Made by a program: the position numbers and the translations under genes. Source: DATFKA01 sp042095835 (GTDB lineage Bacteria; Bacteroidota; Bacteroidia; Chitinophagales; Saprospiraceae). Taken from it: a stretch of DNA of 28,234 bases. The notes under the pieces were generated by a model. It was given only the letters and a program-made list of their open reading frames with translations. It was not told the DNA's origin and did no database searches. Location of the stretch: the NCBI GenBank assembly GCA_042095835.1, contig JBELML010000080.1:1-28234 (forward strand), read 5' to 3'. Shown here in pieces: positions 15,701-22,964 of the stretch. Positions within the stretch are counted from its first letter, which is position 1. Each line of letters begins with the position of its first letter.

Positions 15701-15729
15701 AATAAATGCTTTTTTCTCAATCGGTTCAT
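12709..15729 (-). CDS. Large secreted S8 protease with CARDB-like, Ig-like, PKD and T9SS domains
   Basis: The 1006 residues begin with a signal peptide (MNRLRKKHLLVALLFLMMIPMSQA). The ATG at 15729 is preferred to an in-frame TTG two codons upstream. The S8 domain covers about 165-490, with D199 (VMVIDADID), H236 (DHGTFVAG), N350 (YAAGNAGPS) and S428 (GTSFASPYVAG). Two motif departures are DAD for the usual D-T/S-G and HGTF for HGTH. Next come a CARDB-like domain (about 505-610), an Ig-like domain (about 612-680), an unassigned beta domain with FLSQKAG and NNYELLM, a PKD domain (833-911, YRWTFGDG) and a type A T9SS sorting domain (about 927-1006, LFPNPAQD to GKRFIKY). It should be exported to the surface by type IX secretion. 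Confidence 0.93.
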   Translation of the reverse strand: MNRLRKKHLLVALLFLMMIPMSQAQSLSFNADVMEDQLELAIHEQPSQYLRAYIILRDQVDIEGMRRQFDALRSSKDERGRTVVKALEAKAAATQGRLLQDLERHPAVKSGSIIPYWITNMIEVEAKASFLAEMSWREDIQRIEPVITNELFETGEVEYIEEDAAVVPNGRERGLTAINAHKMWAMGYTGYGTKVMVIDADIDYNHRAIKTQFFYHNAPFDETYTAEIPLQLCLDHGTFVAGPIIGIDRLRNDTIGAAFNAKYINGPIELLDDDGNLCVLDGPNLSSIQNLQFALNPDRNSNTTNDIPDVINNSYGQQINGSNDCQSIGLRNILRSLDAVGVSILYAAGNAGPSETTLTFQGSLNFDPYVPLVIGAVDDRKEIAAFSSRGPSLCVDGPDRFKPELVAPGTEIRTTAPNNQYASIFGTSFASPYVAGSILLLKEAFPNLSGRVLNQALLETAEDLGSEGEDNIYGAGFIDVYAAYEWLIDQGNTPTPAIQAANDAIIVDVQSRNIDCNRMVQPLVTIANNGTEELSELSFQLRDVDNGLNLGRATWTGNIAPGQTKTFELEGVNAIVGNYTVQLQLDRVNGEADLRFLDNFFKFDVEVNAEPILPLVSIEGDEICRGGQSMIFADAGQEGTTVRWYDARVGGNIVAEGPMVLLENVQADTTVYVSVTTLNNVGLERADVGPNTFLSQKAGLVFDALSSFNLKSVKVFAEATGPRIFQLISEEGGVQQKVLSLGTTGEQRVDLDFEVLPGNNYELLMTLGNGLAVTTNEINFPYEITDIARINRSTGTVATFYAYFYDWEIEYDYFCGRVFASIDVNEEGEAPTVDFSIDNPVIMLDDQGQASVTFTDLSENLVNYRWTFGDGFTSAQANPTNVYTEPGTYVVTLYGTDSEGCSNMAVKTIEVQAAVTSTAEQLALANQLQLFPNPAQDLIHLQMDLEQQSQVHLQVVDLFGKVVYQQDIGQIQSGIIPVDIAPLPTGTYLMNVRVGNTSLGKRFIKY

Positions 15730-16008
15730 TTTCAAAATATTAATACGTTCAGGTAGAAATTTTGAAGGTATTTAGGTCTACTCTACCCTTTTCAAAAGAT
15801 TCAATTACTTTCAAATACAAAAAAACGATATATCCTTGAAAAACCAGGAATAATGCCTACTGAATTTGTAGGTTTTGTCTGATATACTCCGCTATCTCCA
15901 TTGATGACAATAATCAGACCTTAGTAACAGCCAATAAATAACTTACCGATTTTGATGGAATCTTCCAGACCTAAAGCCGGGACAGGCTTGCTCCAATACG
16001 GCGCCTGC
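15730..16008. other. Intergenic gap, no gene seen
   Basis: This AT-rich gap lies upstream of the large subtilase and downstream of the nuclease gene, both leftward. It should contain the subtilase promoter and the nuclease terminator. I see no exact TAnnTTTG on the minus strand. Only a weak CAGGC/GCCTG stem lies just past the nuclease stop (about 15975-16008). Confidence 0.5.
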
Positions 16009-18711
16009 CTAATCTATCAAATTAATCAGCACTTTATAGTCATCGAAAGGAGCGTCTGTTGTCTTCATCTCTAGAAAATCCATCAAGTCTTCGTAGGTAT
16101 CTTCTAAGGTAGGGGCCGTTTGAGCGGTTCTGATTTCTATTTGACCTGCTTGGATTTGCTCCTTTCGCCAAGCAAAAGTCCGCTGCATTTTATCCAGAAT
16201 GGTTTGATAAGTCTCTACCATATCTGTATCCGGACTCACAGGCGTCACTTCTTTAAAAGCATGATTATCTCGCGCTAATAACTGCCCTCTGGAAAGGATA
16301 AAATAGCCAGAGTGGGTGTGTGCGGGAGATGCGCCTAATAAATGCGTATACAATACCAACTGTAAGTCTTCGAGGTTTTTGAGTAATTGTCTTCTCCAAC
16401 TCCAACCTCTCCATTTCAAGTCGATAATGGCCCTTTCTTGGCCTCTTTTAAGCAACAAATCGAGCCTACCTTTTACTGGAGTTTGGACAAATTGCCCATC
16501 GATATCTTTTTCAATAGCTTCAATCTCCCATTGGTTATTTTTTAATAAAACCAAAAGACTCCAGGCTGCAAACTGCATTTTTTTGGTAAAAGCCACCTTG
16601 ACCGGCTCTTTACCATATAATAATAAGATAGCCCCTTCTTTTTGAAATAATTGCTCCGCCGTGAAGGCGATCCAGTTTTCTACTTTTTGCTGTGACCATT
16701 GATAAAGATCGGCCTGCCCCAATAGCAACTCTATAAGTCGATGTGCCAAATTCCCCATTAAGGTAGATTCTGGCACAATACTGAGGATGGGCGATTGCCG
16801 CAACTTCAGCATATACCGAAAGGCCCATTGATGAGGATAGTAAAACAGGCTTTCTAGACTGGTAATCGTCTCATGCGGCCTGAAATTTTCTGGTAAATCC
16901 TTTTTTAATTGTAAAAAAGGTTGAACGACTCCTCTGGAATGATACAGTAGATCAACTGCCTCTGGCAAGGTGAAATAAGCAGTTAGCGCTTGGCGTCGAT
17001 GCTGATCATCAATATCAAAAATAATTGCATCCAGATCACTCAAGGAAGCCTCCATATCTCCCATGAGATCATGCGACATCATCTCTTGACCTTCTATAAT
17101 TTCAGGTATGACGAGGATCATCTGCTCGCGGGTATGTAAAATCGCTTGTCTATTTTGCCAAGCTTGACGTTGGTTTTGGGTTTGTGGACTTTCTAAGCGA
17201 ACTCCCGCATTTGTCAGAAATTCAATTTCATGCTGGTACCATTTGGCAAAAAAGTAACTGGGGTCTTGCTGGACAAAATTCCACCAGATACTTTTTTCGG
17301 CATCTCCCCAAAGCGCATTCGCCTGTAATATGATTGGCAAAGCACCTCTTTGCTTTTGAAAAATCTGTAGCGGTGCTGGCTCATAAATCGTACGTACTAC
17401 CCGCTCAAGGTCTAGTGCGGCAAGTTCTGTTTCGGATAACTCCTCTAGCAGTTGTCGAATTTTACCGGCCTGTAAGGCGAGTAGGAGCATCGGTGTAGAT
17501 TCGCCTATTCCATCTTTGAGCTGTTGATTTGCCCAAAGCTCTAAATAGGTAAAAAGCTCTACGGCATTCTCTTTTGGCACCTTCGCCTCACTAGGATATC
17601 GTTCTCGATTAAACCAAAACTCAAAATCTCTCCTGATACGCCGAATCTCCTCCGAATCCACTCCTTTATCTTCAAGGCTCTTGAAATATCGGCTGATTTG
17701 AGCATTCCAGGCATCACTTTGCAAGCCTGGCGATTGGGCAATCTGCTGCGCTATACTATAAGCCAAGTCCTTTTCTAAAGGTTGAATGGATAAAGAAACA
17801 AACTCCAGGACTTTATAGGGATCGAGAGGATTCCAAAGAAAACTTGTTGCCAATTTAAGTAGCTGCAATGCCGGTCTAGAAAGGGAGACCGTTTGCACAC
17901 CCAGACCGGGCAAGCCCTCCTTGATCAGTGAATTATCTAAAACTTGAGCGGGCCCCGAGAGGATCAACAAAGGCTGATAAGTAGGATTTTTGCGAAACAT
18001 CCCCGCTAGCATAGCCGCCAAATCAGTATCTCTTTTCCCTTTTACCAGAAGGAGACTACCATCTTTTTTGATCTGAAAATCAAGCTGTTGATTAGTTTGC
18101 GTACTTAAAAGTTGTTGGAGTTTGCCTAAATCTGTATCCGGAAAATCGCCTGGTGCTTGAATTTCGGTCAGCTTCACCCCACGGCTCACCAGCTTTTGTA
18201 AAAGCCTTTGATAAGCAATAGGTAATAAATCGAGGGGTTCTACGCATTGAATCTCTTCGACTGGTACAGATCTATGCTCCAGTTTGGTGAGTACCGCCAC
18301 GATCCGGTCGGCTATTCCTCTAGATAGTTGAGTCCCTTGTTTAGCTTGGACCAGCTCTTCGATTTCGACAATTTGTGCAAGTCGAGTGGGCAAATTGGCT
18401 TGGGCCGTAAAATCAAAACCCGCCACTAACAACTCATCTCTACGGTTTAATAAATCCTCCGCAGTAGCAAATTGATCGGCCCAAAAAGAAGGCGCATAAA
18501 AGGTATCTGGATTTTGCAGTAGATGCTCTGAAAGGAGCTGACGAAATTGTTCTACTCGCAGAAAATCATCGTCGTATTGTCCAGAAAGACCCAGGTAGTT
18601 CTCAATGGTAAACAGCAGGCTGTTTTTTCCCAGATATCGAATGCCCGTTTGAGACTGGGTAGGTATAGGATAAAAGGATTGGTCTAAGGCAAGCCCAAAA
18701 ATTATTTTCAT
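16009..18711 (-). CDS. AddB-like PD-(D/E)XK nuclease with inactive-helicase-like N-terminus
   Basis: The 900 residues carry a RecB/AddB-type nuclease domain at the C-terminus. H657 (GNLAHRLIE), D751 (GRLDLLL), D764 and K766 (AIIDLKW) and the QxxxY of LQLVLY (Q784, Y788) give a complete active site. The long N-terminal part has the length and Leu/Gln-rich character of the degenerate helicase half of AddB. However, there is no GxGKT Walker A motif at the start (MKIIFGLALDQSFYP), and I can find only one cysteine (IQCVEP), so the AddB iron-sulfur cluster is absent. The likely role is double-strand-break end processing with an AddA/UvrD-type partner encoded elsewhere. It lies 16 bases behind the START-like gene and is probably cotranscribed with it. 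Confidence 0.78.
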   Translation of the reverse strand: MKIIFGLALDQSFYPIPTQSQTGIRYLGKNSLLFTIENYLGLSGQYDDDFLRVEQFRQLLSEHLLQNPDTFYAPSFWADQFATAEDLLNRRDELLVAGFDFTAQANLPTRLAQIVEIEELVQAKQGTQLSRGIADRIVAVLTKLEHRSVPVEEIQCVEPLDLLPIAYQRLLQKLVSRGVKLTEIQAPGDFPDTDLGKLQQLLSTQTNQQLDFQIKKDGSLLLVKGKRDTDLAAMLAGMFRKNPTYQPLLILSGPAQVLDNSLIKEGLPGLGVQTVSLSRPALQLLKLATSFLWNPLDPYKVLEFVSLSIQPLEKDLAYSIAQQIAQSPGLQSDAWNAQISRYFKSLEDKGVDSEEIRRIRRDFEFWFNRERYPSEAKVPKENAVELFTYLELWANQQLKDGIGESTPMLLLALQAGKIRQLLEELSETELAALDLERVVRTIYEPAPLQIFQKQRGALPIILQANALWGDAEKSIWWNFVQQDPSYFFAKWYQHEIEFLTNAGVRLESPQTQNQRQAWQNRQAILHTREQMILVIPEIIEGQEMMSHDLMGDMEASLSDLDAIIFDIDDQHRRQALTAYFTLPEAVDLLYHSRGVVQPFLQLKKDLPENFRPHETITSLESLFYYPHQWAFRYMLKLRQSPILSIVPESTLMGNLAHRLIELLLGQADLYQWSQQKVENWIAFTAEQLFQKEGAILLLYGKEPVKVAFTKKMQFAAWSLLVLLKNNQWEIEAIEKDIDGQFVQTPVKGRLDLLLKRGQERAIIDLKWRGWSWRRQLLKNLEDLQLVLYTHLLGASPAHTHSGYFILSRGQLLARDNHAFKEVTPVSPDTDMVETYQTILDKMQRTFAWRKEQIQAGQIEIRTAQTAPTLEDTYEDLMDFLEMKTTDAPFDDYKVLINLID

Positions 18712-18727
18712 TGATTAATTCAAAGGA

Positions 18728-19108
18728 TTATCCGCCCGTTTCGGTTCTTAACTTTTCGATCTGGCTATCCCAAAGCGCTTTTTGATCATCGACCTCATCG
18801 TCGTCGGCATGATCCGTCACTTCCAGGATGGTCTCCCCAGTAACTGGAGAGCGGGTTATTTTGAACTCTAGGTACTCATTCTCATCGTCTGCATCCTCCC
18901 ATTTAAAACGCAGCAACTCTCCCTCCACATCAGTAACCAACTCTGCCACTTCCTCTGCACCGCTCCAAAAGAAGGAATAAGTATCAGTATTGATATCTAC
19001 TTCATCACAGAACCATCTGATCAGACAGGCTGGAGTTGTCAAGAATTGGTAGAGGATCGTAGGCGACGCTCTAAAGATATATTCGTTAGTAAATTGAACT
19101 CTAGCCAT
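18728..19108 (-). CDS. Bacteroidetes START-like domain protein
   Basis: The 126 residues begin MARVQFTNEYIFRASPTILYQFLTTP and continue ACLIRWFCDEVDI and YSFFWSG. This is the pattern of a START-like (helix-grip, SRPBCC-type) family found almost only in Bacteroidota. The ATG at 19108 is chosen because the family starts at MARVQF, and 13 further in-frame codons upstream are not family-like. The C-terminus is highly acidic (DHADDDEVDDQ). The ligand and function are unknown. It lies 16 bases upstream of the AddB-like nuclease on the same strand and diverges from rpoD. Confidence 0.88.
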   Translation of the reverse strand: MARVQFTNEYIFRASPTILYQFLTTPACLIRWFCDEVDINTDTYSFFWSGAEEVAELVTDVEGELLRFKWEDADDENEYLEFKITRSPVTGETILEVTDHADDDEVDDQKALWDSQIEKLRTETGG

Positions 19109-19215
19109 ATAAAAAAATTGAAAATTTGTAAACATCCTTTTGCTCAATCATATAATATGGATTTCCTTAAAAAATACAAAATGATTGTAGGATTACCTAA
19201 TCCACAATAAAAAGG

Positions 19216-19250
19216 AAAAAAACCACTTATCCAAATGCGGTAGTTTTTTT
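19216..19250. repeat. Inverted repeat between the START-like gene and rpoD
   Basis: An A-run plus CCAC (19216-19226) faces GTAG plus a T-run (19240-19250) across a 13-base loop. In the minus-strand RNA the stem is continuous with one G-U. In the plus-strand RNA there is one A-C mismatch. It looks terminator-like, but the two genes diverge, so its use is unclear. Confidence 0.35.
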
Positions 19251-19297
19251 TCAGAATCCAGTAAATCGCTAGTTTCACTATAAGTTAAAAAATCGAC

Positions 19298-19328
19298 TTG
19301 ACACATTAGCAGAATTCTGGTATTTTTG
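19298..19328 (+). promoter_or_regulatory. Promoter of rpoD
   Basis: TTG of TTGACA (19298-19300), a 20-base spacer and TATTTTTG (19321-19328) fit the Bacteroidota consensus exactly. Transcription should start near 19335, leaving a leader of about 178 bases. A second exact -7 box, TAAATTTG, lies at 19375-19382 but lacks a -33 partner. Confidence 0.75.
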
Positions 19329-19341
19329 TTCGCTGTGAGTA

Positions 19342-19369
19342 AGCACCTGATGAAATCATCAAAAGTGCT
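19342..19369 (+). promoter_or_regulatory. 5' stem-loop in the rpoD leader
   Basis: AGCAC (19342-19346) pairs with GTGCT (19365-19369), and inside it GATG (19349-19352) pairs with CATC (19357-19360) around AAAT. The structure would sit within about ten bases of the predicted 5' end of the rpoD transcript. A 26-codon open frame with its own ATG (19397-19477, ending in TAA) follows in the leader and may or may not be translated. Confidence 0.4.
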
Positions 19370-19512
19370 ACAGTTAAATTTGGGACAATTAAGGATATGG
19401 TATTATCATCTACATCACATTTTTTACATTTCTCTTCTTCTTGCTTTCCTATCGTCCCATTTTTGCCTTTTAATTAAATCTTAGAATTTTCAATTAAGAA
19501 AAAAGCCTTTGC

Positions 19513-20382
19513 ATGAGACAGCTAAAGATTACAAAGTCTATAACTAACCGGGAAAGTCAATCCCTTGAGAAGTATCTTCAGGAAATCGGTAAAGTTGACC
19601 TATTGACACCCGAGGAGGAAGTGGAGTTAGCGAAAAGGATTAAACAGGGAGATCAAGCTGCCTTAGAAAAATTAACTAAAGCCAATTTGCGTTTTGTGGT
19701 ATCTGTGGCGAAGCAATACCAAAACCAAGGGCTTTCCTTGAGTGATTTAATCAATGAGGGCAACCTTGGTTTGATTAAAGCAGCACAGCGTTTCGATGAA
19801 ACCCGGGGTTTCAAATTTATTTCCTACGCAGTGTGGTGGATCCGCCAATCGATCTTACAAGCACTAGCAGAGCAATCTAGGATCGTGCGTTTGCCGCTAA
19901 ACAAAGTAGGCTCGCTGAACAAGATCAATAAAGCTTTCTCTGAGCTGGAGCAAGAGTATGAGCGGGAGCCTTCTTCTGAGGAGTTAGCCGAACTCTTGGA
20001 GATTCCAACTGAGGAAGTAGAAACGACCCTTGGAGTAGCCGCTAGACACGTATCTATGGACGCTCCCTTTGTAGAGGGCGAAGACAACTCCCTACTGGAT
20101 GTCCTAGAAAACAATAGCACGCCAGGTACAGATCAGTCATTAGATTATAATGAGTCGCTCCGTAAAGAAATTGAGCGCTCTCTAAGCACACTTACCGAAA
20201 GACAGTGCGATGTCATCAAACTATATTTTGGTATCGGTGTCGAGCATCCTATGTCTTTAGAAGACATTGGAGAGAAATTTGGCCTCACCAGAGAAAGGGT
20301 ACGCCAGATCAAAGATAAAGCCATCAATAAGCTCCGTTCGGCAAGTAGAAGCAAGTTGTTAAAGCACTACTTAGGAGCGTAA
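19513..20382 (+). CDS. rpoD: Primary sigma factor, sigma-70 family
   Basis: This is the housekeeping sigma factor that directs RNA polymerase to TTG-N20-TAnnTTTG promoters. The 289 residues are the short form usual in Bacteroidota, lacking region 1.1 and the non-conserved insertion. Region 1.2 is SLEKYLQEIGKVDLLTPEEE (17-36). Region 2 runs LRFVVSVAKQYQNQGLSLSDLINEGN to FKFISYAVWWIRQSI, the -10 binding and melting part. Region 3 is VRLPLNKVGSLNKI, and region 4 is LSTLTERQCDVI to GLTRERVRQIKDKAI, a helix-turn-helix. It has its own strong promoter, visible here, and therefore probably autoregulates. The downstream stem-loop separates it from the convergent Lrp-type gene. Confidence 0.97.
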   Translation: MRQLKITKSITNRESQSLEKYLQEIGKVDLLTPEEEVELAKRIKQGDQAALEKLTKANLRFVVSVAKQYQNQGLSLSDLINEGNLGLIKAAQRFDETRGFKFISYAVWWIRQSILQALAEQSRIVRLPLNKVGSLNKINKAFSELEQEYEREPSSEELAELLEIPTEEVETTLGVAARHVSMDAPFVEGEDNSLLDVLENNSTPGTDQSLDYNESLRKEIERSLSTLTERQCDVIKLYFGIGVEHPMSLEDIGEKFGLTRERVRQIKDKAINKLRSASRSKLLKHYLGA

Positions 20383-20390
20383 ACTTAATA

Positions 20391-20422
20391 CTAGGGGGTA
20401 GCATCTAAATGTTTCCCCCTAG
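20391..20422. terminator. Bidirectional stem-loop between rpoD and the Lrp-type gene
   Basis: CTAGGGGG (20391-20398) pairs perfectly with CCCCCTAG (20415-20422) across a 16-base loop, in the 56-base gap between two converging genes. There is no T-tract, so termination efficiency is uncertain, but position and stability suit a shared terminator. Confidence 0.55.
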
Positions 20423-20438
20423 AACATTTCTCCCTCTG

Positions 20439-20921
20439 CTAATCCAACTCTTCTTCTCCCAAAATAGGAATCGGACGGTTGATACTTTCCTGAAGAGATA
20501 TGAAGGTCTCTGTGCGTTGAATACCAGCAATGTTCTGGATTTTGTCGTGTAAGACATTCCGCAGATGCTTGGTGTCTCGGCAAATAATTTTTGCAAAGAT
20601 ATTGTACAAGCCTGTGGTGTAATGCGCTCCAACCACTTCTGGTATTTCGTGGAGCTCTTTGGCTACTTGATCATACAAGGAGCTTTTATCCAAATAAATT
20701 CCTAGAAAGGCTGCAATATCATAGCCTAGGCGAGTATGGTCAACATTGAGATGGTAACCACTCACAATACCAGCTTCTTCTAATTTTTTCATTCGCACAT
20801 GTATGGTACCACCAGATACGAACAGTTGTTTAGCAATTTCAGTGTAAGGAATTTTGGAATTCTTCATCAGAATAGACAAGATTTGCTTATCTAGCTTATC
20901 GAGATCATTTTGTTTACCCAT
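20439..20921 (-). CDS. Lrp/AsnC family transcription regulator
   Basis: The 160 residues hold an N-terminal winged helix-turn-helix (about 8-60: LDKQILSILMKNSKIPYTEIAKQL, VSGGTIHVRMKKLEEAGIV). A RAM ligand-binding and oligomerisation domain (about 68-145) follows, with ending PEVVGAHYTTGLYNIFAKIICRD and IQRTETFISL. Lrp-type proteins sense amino acids and form octamers or higher assemblies. The effector cannot be told from sequence. The gene converges with rpoD and diverges from the S41 protease over 350 bases, so it may regulate itself and possibly the protease. Confidence 0.93.
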   Translation of the reverse strand: MGKQNDLDKLDKQILSILMKNSKIPYTEIAKQLFVSGGTIHVRMKKLEEAGIVSGYHLNVDHTRLGYDIAAFLGIYLDKSSLYDQVAKELHEIPEVVGAHYTTGLYNIFAKIICRDTKHLRNVLHDKIQNIAGIQRTETFISLQESINRPIPILGEEELD

Positions 20922-21271
20922 TTTAGTCTTAATAGTTTCTAATATATGTTGCGTTCATTTCATTTTATCAAAGCAATATAAGGCTTTTTTCAGGTATATG
21001 GTATGAAAATTGGAATTTGCGCCTAAATTAGCATTTTTAATATATGTAAGCTGTTTTTAACTAATAATCATTTTGTTGAGCACTTTTAAAATCCTTTATC
21101 ATTCCCTCTCCTTACTTCACAATAATTTAAAAAATGAGGATAATACTCAACATAAAGAACATAGCTTTGTATATTTAACTAGAGCTATTCAAGCGTATGC
21201 TTAAAAATACGCCGAAGAAATTAAATGCTCTATTTTATAGCAGTACTATCACTATCGCCATTTGATCATTT
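20922..21271. other. Divergent regulatory gap, no gene seen
   Basis: This AT-rich region lies between the Lrp-type gene and the S41 protease gene. On the plus strand an exact -7 box TAGCTTTG is at 21162-21169 and would give the protease a leader near 97 bases. No TTG partner is evident. No minus-strand TAnnTTTG is seen for the regulator gene. A region of this size between a regulator and its neighbour is where Lrp sites are usually found, but I could not define one. Confidence 0.45.
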
Positions 21272-22939
21272 ATGGTTATGCCTACAGAAAAAAAAACAAG
21301 TTCTTACATTTGGCTTCCAATGTTGCTTTCTATCATTCTCGTCTTTGGGATTTTGATAGGGATGCGATTGCAACCGGCTCAACCCATCCTTATCTCTGAA
21401 GTTAGTCAAGAAGCTACCAATACTCCCACTTCAGGCAACAATAAGATAGATCAACTCCTCCGCTTCATCGAGTCCAAATATGTAGATGATGTGGACCGCG
21501 AACAACTTGTCGATGAGGCGATAGGTAGTATTCTTGAGCAACTAGATCCTCACTCCTCCTATATTTCTGCCGAGGAGCTCACCCAAGTCAACGAGCAAAT
21601 GGAAGGCAACTTCGAGGGCATTGGTGTAGAATTCATGATCTTCGAAGACACGGTTGTAGTAGTCACACCACTGACAGGAGGTCCAGCAGAGACAGTAGGC
21701 ATTATGGCTGGAGATCGTATTGTTCAAGTAGAAGACTCTGTCATTGCTGGTATAGGAATTACCAACGCTGGCATCATCGGTCTACTAAAAGGAGAAAAAG
21801 GTACAAGTGTTAAGATTGGTATACTCCGAATTGGATCCGAAGAGGTAAAAGAGTATGAGATCACTAGAGATAAAATCCCCATCAAAAGCATTGATGCGGC
21901 TTATATGATCAGCGAATCGACTGGTTATATCAAAATCAATCGCTTTTCGGCTACTACGGATAAAGAATTTCTTGATGCTTTAGAGGCATTAGATCGGGAA
22001 GGCTTGAAAGATTTAGTACTTGATTTACGCAGAAACCCGGGTGGCTATTTACAAAAAGCAACCAATATGCTCAATCAGCTTTTCCCAGAAAAAGGCGATT
22101 TGCTGGTATATACGCAAGGGCGTGCGGTCAACCGTATGGAATATAAAACCAGAGGACGTGGTATTTTTGACATTAATAAAATCGCCCTTCTAATAGATGA
22201 AGGAAGTGCCTCTGCCTCAGAAATTCTTGCTGGCGCAGTTCAGGATCATGATCGCGGTATCATTGTAGGGCGTAGATCATTCGGTAAAGGCTTGGTCCAG
22301 GAGCAGTACCAATTGAAAGATGGTAGCGCCTTGCGCCTAACCATTGCGAGGTACTATACCCCATCGGGCAGGTCTATACAAAAGTCCTATGAAGATTTAG
22401 AAGCTTATGAAAATGACTTCAGCCAACGCTATGAATCAGGTGAACTCATTTCTGAAGCAAATATCAAGATAAAAGACTCTACACGCTATTTTACAGAAAA
22501 TGGCCGAGTTGTATTTGGTGGCGGTGGTATTATTCCTGACGTATTCGTACCGATGGATACCCAAGGAATTAGTGATGACTACATGGTCTTGAGACAACAA
22601 ATTCCCAATTTTACTTTTCGCTATATCGACCAGTATAATGAGACCTTGCAAGGTCTTTCTTTAGCCGAATTTGCGCTAGACTTCAAAGTAAGTGAACAAG
22701 ATTTTCAAAATTTCCTGGAGTTTAGCAGATCAGCAGGCGCTACTTTCGATGAAAATCAGCTAAATGCTAAAAGCCAACAAGAGCTCAAACAACAGCTTAA
22801 GGCTCGCGTGGGCAAGCATCTCTTCGACGAGTTAGGCTATTATAAGATCATGAATCAAAATGATCCTATGATCTTATCTGCCCTCGATGCCCTCAAAGAT
22901 TATGAGAATATTCTTAAACGTAAACAATTCAAAAATTAG
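21272..22939 (+). CDS. C-terminal processing protease, S41 family
   Basis: A CtpA/Prc-type periplasmic serine protease that trims C-termini of envelope proteins. The 555 residues have a membrane anchor (about 12-31, YIWLPMLLSIILVFGILIG). An N-terminal helical segment ends LDPHSSYIS. A PDZ domain (about 102-200) includes FEGIGVEF and DRIVQVED, and the S41 core (about 205-375) includes GYIKINRF and LDLRRNPGGYL. The catalytic dyad is S314 (GSASASEILAG) and K339 (SFGKG), with the same 25-residue spacing as in the plant D1 protease, and E317 is also kept. About 180 C-terminal residues without a recognised domain follow. The start may be the first ATG or a second ATG two codons later. Confidence 0.95.
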   Translation: MVMPTEKKTSSYIWLPMLLSIILVFGILIGMRLQPAQPILISEVSQEATNTPTSGNNKIDQLLRFIESKYVDDVDREQLVDEAIGSILEQLDPHSSYISAEELTQVNEQMEGNFEGIGVEFMIFEDTVVVVTPLTGGPAETVGIMAGDRIVQVEDSVIAGIGITNAGIIGLLKGEKGTSVKIGILRIGSEEVKEYEITRDKIPIKSIDAAYMISESTGYIKINRFSATTDKEFLDALEALDREGLKDLVLDLRRNPGGYLQKATNMLNQLFPEKGDLLVYTQGRAVNRMEYKTRGRGIFDINKIALLIDEGSASASEILAGAVQDHDRGIIVGRRSFGKGLVQEQYQLKDGSALRLTIARYYTPSGRSIQKSYEDLEAYENDFSQRYESGELISEANIKIKDSTRYFTENGRVVFGGGGIIPDVFVPMDTQGISDDYMVLRQQIPNFTFRYIDQYNETLQGLSLAEFALDFKVSEQDFQNFLEFSRSAGATFDENQLNAKSQQELKQQLKARVGKHLFDELGYYKIMNQNDPMILSALDALKDYENILKRKQFKN

Positions 22940-22964
22940 ACCGCGGAATTCATCTCATTCCTAT

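Noticed and set aside
16009..18711. Nuclease as Cas4-like or restriction enzyme
   Set aside because: Size, motif order and the QxxxY motif fit the AddB/RecB group. No CRISPR or methylase genes are near.
19109..19147. Longer N-terminus for the START-like protein
   Set aside because: Family members start at MARVQF, and the upstream codons read like AT-rich leader sequence.
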